Positions 22,930-31,870 of a DNA stretch of 64,000 bases are shown here, piece by piece (within the stretch, counting starts at the first letter, position 1; each line of letters starts with the position of its first letter). The notes beneath the pieces were generated by a model. The model was not told where the DNA came from. It worked only from the letters and a program-made list of their open reading frames with translations, and ran no database searches. The DNA lies in contig CALOFW010000012.1 in the NCBI GenBank assembly GCA_942492715.1, forward strand, positions 434,001 through 498,000, in the 5' to 3' direction. This DNA comes from Sva-07 sp942492715. GTDB lineage: Bacteria > Actinomycetota > Acidimicrobiia > Acidimicrobiales > Ilumatobacteraceae. Both the position numbers and the translations under genes were made by a program.

Positions 22930-25295
22930 TGAAGATCCTCCTGTCGTGGCTCAACGAGTACGGCGACTTCGGCGACCCGACGAACGCGGACGACGTCCAG
23001 CGCGTCGCGGATGCGCTCACGTCGCTCGGCCTCGAAGTCGACTCGGTCACCACCGTGGGCGAGACCGTTCCCGGCGTCGTGACCGCACGCGTCCTGCGCC
23101 TCGAACAGCATCCCGAAGCAGCCAAAGTGCAGCGCGTCCATGTGGACGCGGGCGATGGCCACGAGCGCCACGTGTGGTGTGGCGCGTTCAACATGGCCGA
23201 GGGCGACATCGTCCCGCTGGCCACGCTGGGCACCACGATGCCCAACGGGATGACGATCGAGCGCCGGGCGATCCTCGGCATCGACTCCGAGGGCATGCTG
23301 TGCTCGGCCAGCGAACTCGGTCTCGGCGACGACCATTCCGGCATCCGGGTCCTGCCGCCGGACGTGCCGCTCGGGCGCCCGTACGGCGAAGCACTCGGGC
23401 TCACGCTCGACGTGCTGATCGACGCCGACGTCACCCGCAACCGTCCCGACTGCTGGGGTTATGTCGGCATCGCGCGTGATCTCGCCGCGAAGATGGGTGT
23501 CGAGTTCCGTCCGCCGAGACCCGCTCTGGCGGTCACCGGTGCGGAGCGAATCGCGCCGGTCGAGATCATCGACGGGGAACGATGCGGACGGTTCACCTCG
23601 ACGGTGATCTCGGGCATCGAGGTGAAGCCGTCGGCGGACTGGATGGCTCGCCGACTGACTGCAGCGGGTATGCGCCCGATCAGCAACGTCGTCGACGTCA
23701 GCAACTACGTGATGCTGGAACTCAACCAGCCCAACCACGCCTATGACCTCGACACGCTGGGCGGTGGCGGCTTCCGGATACGGCATGCGGCCGAGGGTGA
23801 GCAGCTGACCACGCTCGACGGAGAGGTTCGCACGTTCACATCGGACGACCTGTTCATCTGCGACGCCAACGACGTCCCGATCGGGCTCGGTGGGATCATG
23901 GGCGGCCTCGACACCGAGATCAGCGATGCCACCACGACCGTGGCGCTCGAGATGGCGTGGTTCTCGCTGGTGGGAATCGGCCAGACGGTCACCCGCACCA
24001 ACCTCCGCTCGGAGGCCTCCGCTCGGTTCGAGCGCGGCGTCGACCCCTACGGGATGCCGACGGCGATCGCCCGCTTCGTCGAACTGCTGTCGGAGACGTG
24101 TCCCGACCTCACCGTGCACGCCGGTGCCGTCGACGCCCGATCGGAACACCTGCCCGCCGAGCACCGCTCGACCGACGTGCGCATCACCGCTGTCAATCGC
24201 ACGCTCGGCACCGAACTCGTTGCCGACGATCTTCCGGCGTTGCTCGACCCGATCGGGTTCACGGTGTCCGGCTCCGGTGACACGAGAGGCGTGGTCCTGC
24301 CATCGTGGCGGCTCGACTCGACCGAGGAGGTCGACGTGATCGAGGAGGTCGCCCGCCACTACGGCTACGACCGTCTCGGCAAGACCGTCCCGAAGTCGGT
24401 GGTGCACGGCGAGCTCAGCGTCCGCCAGCGTCGGCGTCGCCTGGCCCGCGAGGTGCTGCTCGGCCTCGGCATCTCCGAAGCGATGCCGAACCCGTTCCTC
24501 GCACCGGACACCCTCGCCAAGGCCGGCCTCGCCGCCGACGCGCTGCGGATCACCAACCCGCTCGTCGCCGAGGAGAGCGTGCTGCGCACGTCGCTGCGGC
24601 CCGGCCTGCTCCGCGCCATCGCGTTCAACGAGTCGCACCGCCGCACCGGCGTGGCGTTGTTCGAGATCGGCCACGTCTACCCGCCTGCTGAAGGCGAGCT
24701 GCCGGGAGAGTACGAAGCACTCACGGTCGTGCTCGCAGGTCGTGAGGCGCCGGCGGCGATGGCGGTGTGGAGAGAACTTGCGGCTGCCCTCGGCGCCGGT
24801 GCTCGGATCGATCAGTCGAAGTTGCCCGCCGGGCTGCACGCCACGCGCTCCGCCACGCTGCAGGCCGGCAAGGAGCCGCTCGGTGCAGTCGGTGAAGTGG
24901 CGCCGGACGTGCTGGCCTCGTTCGAGGTGACCGAACGAGTGGCGATTCTCGAACTCGACCTCGATCAGATCCTCGACCGCGAGCCGAAGCCGACCCAGTG
25001 GAAGCCGACGAGTCGCTACCCGTCGAGCGACCTCGACCTGTCGTTCGTGGTGCCCGAGGACATCCCGGCCGAGAAGGTCGAGAAGGCGGTCCGCCAGGGA
25101 GCGGGCAACCTGCTCGTCGACATCGACCTGTTCGACGTCTATCGCGGCGAACGTGCCGAGCAGGGAACCCGTTCGTTGGCGTACCGCATCCGGCTACAAG
25201 CAGGCGACCGGAGCCTCACCGACGCCGACATCGCCGACGTCCGCCGTGGCGTCGAAACCGCGGCGACCAAACTGGGAGCACAACTCCGGAGTTGA
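22929..25295 (+). CDS. pheT: Phenylalanyl-tRNA synthetase beta chain
   Basis: 788 residues, normal length. Order of domains: N-terminal MKILLSWLNEYGDF, EMAP-like tRNA-binding domain (residues ~40-150), B3/B4 editing domain (ISNVVDVSNYVMLELNQPNH), B5 domain, the catalytic-like core and a C-terminal ferredoxin-fold anticodon-binding domain (RYPSSDLDLSFVVPEDIP). The beta chain binds tRNA and edits Tyr-tRNA-Phe. Coupled to pheS by a one-base overlap. Confidence 0.97.
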   Translation: MKILLSWLNEYGDFGDPTNADDVQRVADALTSLGLEVDSVTTVGETVPGVVTARVLRLEQHPEAAKVQRVHVDAGDGHERHVWCGAFNMAEGDIVPLATLGTTMPNGMTIERRAILGIDSEGMLCSASELGLGDDHSGIRVLPPDVPLGRPYGEALGLTLDVLIDADVTRNRPDCWGYVGIARDLAAKMGVEFRPPRPALAVTGAERIAPVEIIDGERCGRFTSTVISGIEVKPSADWMARRLTAAGMRPISNVVDVSNYVMLELNQPNHAYDLDTLGGGGFRIRHAAEGEQLTTLDGEVRTFTSDDLFICDANDVPIGLGGIMGGLDTEISDATTTVALEMAWFSLVGIGQTVTRTNLRSEASARFERGVDPYGMPTAIARFVELLSETCPDLTVHAGAVDARSEHLPAEHRSTDVRITAVNRTLGTELVADDLPALLDPIGFTVSGSGDTRGVVLPSWRLDSTEEVDVIEEVARHYGYDRLGKTVPKSVVHGELSVRQRRRRLAREVLLGLGISEAMPNPFLAPDTLAKAGLAADALRITNPLVAEESVLRTSLRPGLLRAIAFNESHRRTGVALFEIGHVYPPAEGELPGEYEALTVVLAGREAPAAMAVWRELAAALGAGARIDQSKLPAGLHATRSATLQAGKEPLGAVGEVAPDVLASFEVTERVAILELDLDQILDREPKPTQWKPTSRYPSSDLDLSFVVPEDIPAEKVEKAVRQGAGNLLVDIDLFDVYRGERAEQGTRSLAYRIRLQAGDRSLTDADIADVRRGVETAATKLGAQLRS

Positions 25296-25313
25296 CGTCG
25301 GACCGTTCGCGGG

Positions 25314-26384
25314 TCAGAGCGAGTCGGCGAAGGTGTTGATGTCGCGAATCGTGGCGTGCCACACGTCGGGCATCGCGTCGAGGAAGAGGCAGTCTCCGGC
25401 GTGACAGGTGCCGTTCACCGTGCGACTCACGGCGCTCACGCCGGCATCGAGCAGCTTCCGGTAGTAGACGAGTCCCTCGTCGCGCAGCGGATCCAGTTGG
25501 TTCACCGAGATGGCGTGCGGCGGCAGTCCGACGAGGTCGTCGGTGGCGGCGTGCATCGGCCAGGCGAGGGGATTGGTCGCGTGTGCGCCCTCGGGGTCGT
25601 ACGTCTTGGCCAGTGCGCCCATGTTCTCGACGTTCAGGAAGTAGTTGTCGTTCTCGAACAGCGAGGTGAGCTCGGCCGGCGGGTCGGCGTAGGCCCCGGA
25701 GATGTACGGACACTGCGCATAGACGCCGGCGATCTCATCGATCCAGCCGTCCTGCTTCGCCTTCAACGCGGTGGCGATCGACAGGTTGCCGCCTCCCGAC
25801 TCACCCGAGATGACGATGTTCGACACCCCGAGCGCATCCCGGTTCGCGATCGCCCACTGCGCGGCGCTCGCGCAGTCGTTCAGACCGGCGGGGAACGGAT
25901 GCGGGCCCAGCTTTCCGCCTGCATTGCGGAACTCGACGCCCACCACGACCATGCCGGTGGCGGCGAGGTCGTCACGCCATTTCACGTAGCTCTCGCCGGT
26001 GGCGCTCAGGATCGCCATTCCGCCGCCGTGTGTGTGGACCACGCACGGCATCGGCCCGTCCGTTCGGCTCGGGCGGTGGATGTAGAGCGTGATGTCGTTG
26101 CCGTCGACACCGGTGATCGTCTCCTCCGACCGTGTCACGCCGCTGGTCGGTGCAGTGTTGGCCGTCAGTGCAGCGCCGACGGCTTCGAAGCCCGCCTCTG
26201 CGAGCATCGTGTACTCGAGGAGTTCGGCGATCGGCGTCGCCGCGGTGACCGGCGACGGCGGCGGCGCGACGTCGAGCCCGATCGGACCCATGGCGGCGAC
26301 CATGCGAGGATCCGCGCGAGGGTCGTCGCGGATGTCGAGGTTCGGGCTGCCGAGGCGGCCGGGCAGGAGAGGCGAAGTGGACAT
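25314..26384 (-). CDS. Alpha/beta-hydrolase esterase, HSL family
   Basis: 356 residues. Oxyanion motif THGGGMAI, nucleophile elbow SGESGGGN, Asp in NQLDPLRDEG and His in GTCHAGD make up the hormone-sensitive-lipase-type machinery. ATG 26384 is chosen because AAGGAG stands about 10 bases upstream; the longer open frame lacks one. No signal peptide, so likely cytoplasmic. Substrate unknown. Confidence 0.88.
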   Translation of the reverse strand: MSTSPLLPGRLGSPNLDIRDDPRADPRMVAAMGPIGLDVAPPPSPVTAATPIAELLEYTMLAEAGFEAVGAALTANTAPTSGVTRSEETITGVDGNDITLYIHRPSRTDGPMPCVVHTHGGGMAILSATGESYVKWRDDLAATGMVVVGVEFRNAGGKLGPHPFPAGLNDCASAAQWAIANRDALGVSNIVISGESGGGNLSIATALKAKQDGWIDEIAGVYAQCPYISGAYADPPAELTSLFENDNYFLNVENMGALAKTYDPEGAHATNPLAWPMHAATDDLVGLPPHAISVNQLDPLRDEGLVYYRKLLDAGVSAVSRTVNGTCHAGDCLFLDAMPDVWHATIRDINTFADSL

Positions 26385-26491
26385 GTCGACGGGGCTCCTT
26401 CCGAGAGTCGGGGCGATCATCGCGCCGCCGGCCGGCGTGCGGCAACACGGGGCGCGCCACGCCCGTTTGACAGGGCTGGGACACTGGAGGC

Positions 26492-26881
26492 ATGACAGCA
26501 CCGGGCGAAACCGATCTCGATGCGATGCTCGCATCGCTCGCCGTCGCTCGTCGACCGGGTGTGTTCACCTACATCGCCGTCGAGGTCCCCACTCCGGGTC
26601 TCTTGGCGTCGGCCCACGCGATCGTCAAGGAGGGCCCGCTGACGACGATCGTGCTCCCGGTCGACGCCGCCGAACGCGCGGGCCAGCTGGTCACCGTCCG
26701 GTTCGCGTGGCTGAGCCTCACCGTCCAGTCGAGCCTCGAAGCGGTGGGCCTGACTGCAGCGATCAGCGAACGACTGTCCCGCCTCGACATCCCGTGCAAC
26801 ATCCTGGCCGGCTACCACCACGACCACGTCCTCGTGCCCGTCGAGCGCGTCGACGACGCGATCGCGGCGCTCACCGCCTGA
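26492..26881 (+). CDS. ACT-domain protein
   Basis: 129 residues, two tandem ACT-like halves (VFTYIAVEVPTPG and FAWLSLTVQSSLEAVGLTAA), as in the small stand-alone amino-acid-binding family of COG3602 type. No catalytic domain is attached. GGAGG lies 1 base before ATG 26492, too close to be ideal; GACACT 6 bases before the ATG is an alternative -10. Convergent with the ATP-grasp gene. Ligand unknown. Confidence 0.78.
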   Translation: MTAPGETDLDAMLASLAVARRPGVFTYIAVEVPTPGLLASAHAIVKEGPLTTIVLPVDAAERAGQLVTVRFAWLSLTVQSSLEAVGLTAAISERLSRLDIPCNILAGYHHDHVLVPVERVDDAIAALTA

Positions 26882-26893
26882 TCACATCAGGTA

Positions 26894-28255
26894 TCAGACC
26901 CGCGATGTCACACTCGGCGCCGGCGTCAGGTCGGCGGTGTCCGCCCCGGTTTCGCGGGCGATGAACTCCCAGAATCGAGCGGCTCGATCCGCCGTCGGCG
27001 GGCCGACCGGGGTGACCGTCTGGTCGTAGACGCAGCGGATGAAGCCAGCCGCGGCGGTGACCCGACCGGCTGCCTCCCGGTCGTCAACCGCCCACGTCCA
27101 CGCCGCGCCGTCGAACGCCGCCGGTCGTGCGATCGCCTCCAGGTCGTGGTCGAGGCCGCCCATCCAGGTGCCACCGCCTCGACGTTCGTCGCCGGCCGCC
27201 ACGATGTCGGTTTCCAGCTGCACCGAGGTACGCCCGATGTCGTGGCCCGCGACGATCAAGTCGTTCACCAGCACGATCGGGAGATCGGCGCCCCGTGCGA
27301 TCGTCATGATGCCCGCGCCGAATCGGGGGTTCAGCTCGGTGGGCCAGAAGCCGTCTGCCGTCACGACGCCGTCGACCGTGAAGGCGCCACGGAAACCGAC
27401 CTCGTCGCCCAGTTGCTGTCCGGTTCGCCGGGCGATCGACCGCATCTGCTCGCGAACGGCGGGCGTCGGATCCCAGGAGGTTGCGCATCCCGTGTACACG
27501 AACTCGTTGCCACGCCGCAGCGTCACCATCTCCACCGGTCTCAGCACCGAGACACCGTCGGGCAGAACGATGCCGTGGATCGAACACGGGATGCCCTCCA
27601 GGAACGGCATCACTCGGACGCGATCGCACACCGGTGCGAGCGAAGTGATCGCCCGCGCCAGCGTGGCGTCGTCGATGACCCAGTGGATGTGGTGTGCGCC
27701 GCCGTGGAATCCCTCGCGTGCATCGGCTGCCCACACGGTGCCATCGCCACGGTCGATCGACCGGGCGGCTCCGGCCGCCTCGTCGAGCGACACGACGACG
27801 CTCGGTTGACGTTCGACGCCGGCCCGATCCCAGAACGCGTCGACGACCACCTTGTCCTCCAGCGCGACCCACTCCGGGCGCCGGTGGGCCAACAGGGGCC
27901 GACCAGCGAGTCGAGCGGTCGTCGCGAGGAACGTCCCCACCACGATCGCCTCGCGGTGAGGGTCGAAGCGATCGAGTGCGTCGACCATCTCGGGAGTGGG
28001 ATCGGCGAGGGCTCGGTCGGCGGCGTGGATTCGCTGCATCTCCGACAGTCCGTCCGGTGGCTCGACGATCACCGTCGGGACGTCGGGCTGCGGACCGGCG
28101 CCGCGCCCTGCCGTGGCGACCACCAGCAGACGCTCCGCGCCGACCGACCGGAGCAGGTCGATGTGCTCGGTCCAGGATGCACCCATCGCGCCGGCGAGCA
28201 CCACCGAGCGTCCGCCGAACGCCCGGCGCAGCGGTTCGATCCACCACTCGTCCAT
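26894..28255 (-). CDS. ATP-grasp-family ligase-like protein
   Basis: 453 residues. The C-terminal half has the ATP-grasp metal/ATP motifs FRGAFTVDGVV and WPTELNPRFGAG; the N-terminal part resembles a pre-ATP-grasp domain (VVLAGAMGASWTEHIDLLR). Such enzymes join a carboxylate to an amine with ATP; the partner substrates cannot be told. TACGGT (28262-28267, minus strand) ends 6 bases before ATG 28255, so it is probably leaderless. Confidence 0.85.
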   Translation of the reverse strand: MDEWWIEPLRRAFGGRSVVLAGAMGASWTEHIDLLRSVGAERLLVVATAGRGAGPQPDVPTVIVEPPDGLSEMQRIHAADRALADPTPEMVDALDRFDPHREAIVVGTFLATTARLAGRPLLAHRRPEWVALEDKVVVDAFWDRAGVERQPSVVVSLDEAAGAARSIDRGDGTVWAADAREGFHGGAHHIHWVIDDATLARAITSLAPVCDRVRVMPFLEGIPCSIHGIVLPDGVSVLRPVEMVTLRRGNEFVYTGCATSWDPTPAVREQMRSIARRTGQQLGDEVGFRGAFTVDGVVTADGFWPTELNPRFGAGIMTIARGADLPIVLVNDLIVAGHDIGRTSVQLETDIVAAGDERRGGGTWMGGLDHDLEAIARPAAFDGAAWTWAVDDREAAGRVTAAAGFIRCVYDQTVTPVGPPTADRAARFWEFIARETGADTADLTPAPSVTSRV

Positions 28256-28337
28256 CGCCGGACCGTAGCGTTCGTGCGGTGTTCGAGATCACGACGTTTC
28301 GTGTGGTCGTCCGGTGGGCGCAGCCCGTCGACCGCCG

Positions 28338-28874
28338 TCAAGTCGGTCGGTCGAGGCGCAGGATCTCGTGCGGCCGATCGTGTGCAGGGTTGTCCGGGTC
28401 GAGCTCACCGCGAGCGACCAGCGTGAACCCGGCGCGCAGCAACGCCCGCCACGATCGTTCGTTGGCAGAGTTCACCGGAACCACGAGATGTGTCGTCCAG
28501 GGATCGTGCGACCACACGAAGTCGACGAAGTCGGCGATCATCCGGCTCCCGACCCCTCGGCCCACCTGCCCCGGGTCGCCGACGAGGTAGTCGATCGAGC
28601 CAGCACCTTCGCCCACCGGATACACGGGTTCCATCTCCTCGACGTACTCGGGGTAGTCGACGAAGTGGCAGTACTGGACCACGCCGATCGGGGCGCCGTC
28701 GAGCACGGCGATCCAGTCCTCGGCCGGTTCCTCGCCGTCGATGGTCGGTCCGAAGTCGGCCTCGAGTGCATCGCGGTCGTGTTCGTGGTTCCACCACTCG
28801 GCGACGTGTGGCTCGGCCAGCCACTGCGAGAGGATCTCGAAGTCGTCGCGACTCAGGCGCCGGAACGTGAACAC
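28338..28874 (-). CDS. GNAT acetyltransferase, AAC(6')-like
   Basis: 178 residues from GTG 28874. FTFRRLSRDDFEILSQWLAE, EPAEDWIAVLDGAPIGVVQY and QVGRGVGSRMIADFVDFVW give the pattern of the aminoglycoside 6'-N-acetyltransferase/IucB-like GNAT group. This does not prove drug resistance; many relatives act on other amines. No ribosome binding site is evident; it follows the DksA-like gene by 40 bases and may be in its transcript. Confidence 0.82.
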   Translation of the reverse strand: MFTFRRLSRDDFEILSQWLAEPHVAEWWNHEHDRDALEADFGPTIDGEEPAEDWIAVLDGAPIGVVQYCHFVDYPEYVEEMEPVYPVGEGAGSIDYLVGDPGQVGRGVGSRMIADFVDFVWSHDPWTTHLVVPVNSANERSWRALLRAGFTLVARGELDPDNPAHDRPHEILRLDRPT

Positions 28875-28914
28875 GAGTGGGTCGCCGTGTGTCGTGCCTG
28901 CGTGACGGGCGGGT

Positions 28915-29238
28915 TCAGCGGATGTTGGTGCGGGCGGTCGGGACGGCGTCGAGGCGAGCCGGGTCGATCGGTTCGCCGGTCTCCTCGTCGATGCCGTACG
29001 TGCCCAGTTCGATCCGTCGCAGTGCCGCATCGATCTCCGCAATCGAGTGGGCGAGGTCGGAACGGAGGTTGAGCTCGGCGGTGGCAATCGTGGTGTCGGC
29101 TCCGGCGTCGCCGCCGAGCATGTCGATCGGGCCGTCACCGACCCGGTCACGCTCGACGTCGTCGAGTTGACGTTGCAGCTGTGCGCGCTCTTCGAGCAGG
29201 CGGGTCCGGGCATCGTCCAGATTCGGCATCGGCGTCAT
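28915..29238 (-). CDS. DksA/TraR-like protein without zinc cysteines
   Basis: 107 residues. A coiled-coil hairpin (RLLEERAQLQRQLDDVERD, LRSDLAHSIAEIDAALRRIE) is followed by the family C-terminal sequence GTYGIDEETGEPIDPARLDA. The four cysteines normally present there are all replaced (D, T and others). It should bind in the RNA polymerase secondary channel if the fold holds without zinc. The start at 29238 is by homology; a longer frame exists upstream. Confidence 0.82.
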   Translation of the reverse strand: MTPMPNLDDARTRLLEERAQLQRQLDDVERDRVGDGPIDMLGGDAGADTTIATAELNLRSDLAHSIAEIDAALRRIELGTYGIDEETGEPIDPARLDAVPTARTNIR

Positions 29239-29270
29239 CGTTGCACCCCGCACTCGGGGGAGTCCAGCAC

Positions 29271-29840
29271 TCAGTTGGCGCTGAGGTCGTCGGGAGCGTC
29301 GGCCAGCCAGGCCAGTCGGCCGGGCTGGCGGCGCAGCACGGTACGCCACAGCTCGTCGGGATCGTCGGAGAACACGTCACCGGGCTCGGAGTCGAGCACC
29401 AACCAGGCGCCGGCTTCGATCTCACCCTCGAGCTGGCCCGGCCCCCAGCCGGCATAGCCGCGGAAGACCCGGACCCCCTTGACCTCGGCGGCGACCAGCG
29501 CCGGATCGGCCGTGAGGTCGGCGGAGGCGATCGTGCCGACGATGGGGGACAGGTAGTCGCCGTTGTCGTGGAGGGGCTCGGTGGTCTCGGCGAGTGCGAT
29601 CAACGCGGATTCCTCGACGGGACCGCCGGTGAAGACCGATGACGGCGCGGCCTGGAGATCGATCCACCGGTCGAGGGGTTCGTCGAGCGCCTCGTAGCTC
29701 GGCCGGTTGATCACGACGCCGATCGCTCCCTCGTCGTGGTGCTCGAGCATGAAGATCACCGTGCGATCGAAGTTGACATCCTCGAGCGGGGGCGTGGCGA
29801 CCAGCAGGCGGCCCTTGGTCGGTGGCGTGCCCGGAATCAT
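29271..29840 (-). CDS. AlgH/YqgE family protein (DUF179)
   Basis: 189 residues. KGRLLVATPPLEDVNFDRTV, VINRPSYEALDEPL, FTGGPV and RVFRGYAGWGPGQLEGEI are the YqgE/AlgH signatures. Conserved cytoplasmic protein; biochemical role unknown despite the AlgH name. ATG 29840; GACTGT 4 bases upstream might be its -10. It is divergent from argC with 94 bases between them, which hold the arginine operator. Confidence 0.93.
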   Translation of the reverse strand: MIPGTPPTKGRLLVATPPLEDVNFDRTVIFMLEHHDEGAIGVVINRPSYEALDEPLDRWIDLQAAPSSVFTGGPVEESALIALAETTEPLHDNGDYLSPIVGTIASADLTADPALVAAEVKGVRVFRGYAGWGPGQLEGEIEAGAWLVLDSEPGDVFSDDPDELWRTVLRRQPGRLAWLADAPDDLSAN

Positions 29841-29900
29841 GTGCACAGTCTGCCCGACTCGTCTGCGTCCCGCGGGCCGGTCGCGGACTTCGGTCGTGTT

Positions 29901-29932
29901 GCATGAACATCCGGATAGATGTATGGTCATGC
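29901..29932. promoter_or_regulatory. Candidate ARG operator overlapping the argC promoter
   Basis: An AT-rich, nested inverted repeat: GCATGA (29901-29906) with TCATGC (29927-29932), inside it ACATC (29907-29911) with GATGT (29918-29922), and the 8-bp palindrome ATCCGGAT at 29909-29916. It resembles tandem ARG boxes (TGCAT-type half-sites) bound by ArgR hexamers. argR is in this operon. The argC -10 TATGGT (29922-29927) lies within the repeat, so binding would block it. Confidence 0.6.
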
Positions 29933-29934
29933 AG

Positions 29935-30963
29935 ATGTCCGGTTCCCCCATCGCCGTCGGAATCATCGGCGCGTCCGGTTTCACCGGGGTCGAGCTGCTG
30001 CGTCTGGCGGCCCTCCACCCGGTCTTCGACGTCCGCCTCGCCACCGGTGACTCGATGGCGGGGCAGCGGGCCGCCGGGCTGTACCCGTCGCTCGAGATCG
30101 CCTACCCCGACCTCGTGTTCAGTGCGTTCGACCCGTCGACGGTCAGTGGGCTCGACCTGGTGTTCCTCGGACTTCCGCACGGGGCGTCGATGGAGCTGGC
30201 ACCGTCACTCGTCGGCGAGGTCGGTTGCGTCGTCGATCTCTCGGCGGCGTTCAGACTGCAGGACGCCGCCGCGTACCCCACGTACTACGGATTCGAGCAC
30301 ACCCAACCCGAACTGTTGGCCGAGGCGGTGTTCGGACTCCCCGAACTCCATCGCGCCGAGTTGAACGGAGCGCGCCTCGTCGCCACGCCCGGCTGCCATG
30401 TCACCGCGGCCACCCTGGCGCTGCGCCCACTCGTCGAGGCCGGGCTGATCGAGACGACCGGCGTGGTCGTCAACACGTTGACGGGCATCACCGGTGCCGG
30501 GCGGGCACCGACCGACACGAACGTCTTCACCAACATCGACTCCAACTCGATTCCCTACGGGCTGCTGTCGCACCGCCACACCCCCGAGATGGAGCAGGAG
30601 ATCGGCGCGCAACTGATCTTCACGCCACATCTCGTGCCGATGAGCCGCGGCCTGCTCGCCACCTGCGCGGCGACGGCAGCCGCAGGCTGCACCGACGCTG
30701 CCGTCGCCGACGCGATGCGGGCGTTCTACGCCGACGAGCCGTTCGTGGCCGTGCTCGACGCGCCCCCCGCCACCAAGTCCGTGCTCGGATCGAACGCCGC
30801 CCACGTGTCGGCGCGATTCGACGCGCGCACCAACACCGTGATCTCGATGTGCGCCATCGACAACCTGACCAAGGGCGCCTCGGGTGGGGCCGTCCAGGCC
30901 GCCAACGTCGCACTCGGCCTCGACGAGACCGCCGGGCTCTCCACGATCGGACTCGCACCGTGA
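29935..30963 (+). CDS. argC: N-acetyl-gamma-glutamyl-phosphate reductase
   Basis: Third step of arginine synthesis. 342 residues with NADP loop GIIGASGFTGVELLRL and the catalytic Cys in VATPGCHVTAATLAL. In-frame ATGs exist at 29923, 29929 and 29935; 29935 is preferred because TATGGT (29922-29927) ends exactly 7 bases before it, as in the leaderless genes. First gene of argCBDFRH. argJ, usually next in actinobacteria, is absent. Confidence 0.95.
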   Translation: MSGSPIAVGIIGASGFTGVELLRLAALHPVFDVRLATGDSMAGQRAAGLYPSLEIAYPDLVFSAFDPSTVSGLDLVFLGLPHGASMELAPSLVGEVGCVVDLSAAFRLQDAAAYPTYYGFEHTQPELLAEAVFGLPELHRAELNGARLVATPGCHVTAATLALRPLVEAGLIETTGVVVNTLTGITGAGRAPTDTNVFTNIDSNSIPYGLLSHRHTPEMEQEIGAQLIFTPHLVPMSRGLLATCAATAAAGCTDAAVADAMRAFYADEPFVAVLDAPPATKSVLGSNAAHVSARFDARTNTVISMCAIDNLTKGASGGAVQAANVALGLDETAGLSTIGLAP

Positions 30964-30973
30964 GCACGCAGTC

Positions 30974-31870
30974 ATGACCGAGGCCGCATCCCTCAAGGCG
31001 TCGGTCCTCGTCGAGGCACTGCCGTACATCCGACGGTTCGCCGGCAAGACCGTGGTCGTCAAGTACGGCGGCAACGCGCTCGCCGGCACCTCCGATCACG
31101 ATGCGCTCACCCTGTTCGCAGAGGACATCGTGCTGATGCGCCTCGTCGGGATGCGCCCGATCGTCGTTCACGGTGGGGGGCCGCAGATCTCGGAGCTGAT
31201 GCAACGTCTCGGCAAGGAGCCGGAGTTCGTCGACGGACTCCGAGTCACCGATGCCGAGACGGTCGACATCGCCCGGATGGTGCTGAAGGGGCAGGTCAAC
31301 CCGCAGCTCGTGGCAGCGATCAACGTCCACGGCCGATTCGCCGTCGGCATCAGCGGCGTCGACGCCGGCCTGATCCGAGCGACGGCACGCGATGCGAAAC
31401 TCGGCTTCGTCGGCGACGTCACCGAGATCAACCCGGAGGTCATCCACGGGTTGATCGACGACGAGTTCATCCCCGTGATCGCCACGATCGGCAGCGACGA
31501 GAGCGGCCAGGCCTACAACATCAACGCCGACACCGTCGCCGGTGCGATCGCCGAGGCGATCGGCGCCGAGAAGCTCGTGTACCTGACGGACATCGAAGGG
31601 TTGCGCCGCGATGTGGCCGACGCGGCGAGTCTGATCCGCCAGGTCACCGCCGACGAACTCGACCAGCTGGTGACCGACGGCGTGATCGCCGGTGGGATGA
31701 TCCCCAAGGTGGCCAGTTGTACGCACGCCGTGCGTCACGGCGTCCATCGTGCACACATCCTCGACGGCCGTATCGCCCACGTGCTGCTGCTCGAGATCTT
31801 CACCGACGCGGGCATCGGAACGATGATCATGAACGAACGGATCATGAACGAACGGGAGATCGCACCATGA
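30974..31870 (+). CDS. argB: N-acetylglutamate kinase
   Basis: Second step of arginine synthesis and usual point of feedback by arginine. 298 residues. VVKYGGNALAG (ATP site), VVHGGGPQISELM, and INADTVAGAIAEAI are clear. ATG 30974 is 10 bases after the argC stop. Its TGA overlaps the argD start in ATGA. Confidence 0.96.
   Translation: MTEAASLKASVLVEALPYIRRFAGKTVVVKYGGNALAGTSDHDALTLFAEDIVLMRLVGMRPIVVHGGGPQISELMQRLGKEPEFVDGLRVTDAETVDIARMVLKGQVNPQLVAAINVHGRFAVGISGVDAGLIRATARDAKLGFVGDVTEINPEVIHGLIDDEFIPVIATIGSDESGQAYNINADTVAGAIAEAIGAEKLVYLTDIEGLRRDVADAASLIRQVTADELDQLVTDGVIAGGMIPKVASCTHAVRHGVHRAHILDGRIAHVLLLEIFTDAGIGTMIMNERIMNEREIAP

Noticed and set aside
26467..26491. TTGACA as -35 of the ACT-protein gene
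   Set aside because: No -10 stands 16-18 bases downstream; a hexamer at that distance would fall on the start codon.
28338..28874. Calling this gene an aminoglycoside resistance gene
   Set aside because: The pattern is AAC(6')-like, but many chromosomal GNATs share it and no resistance context is present.
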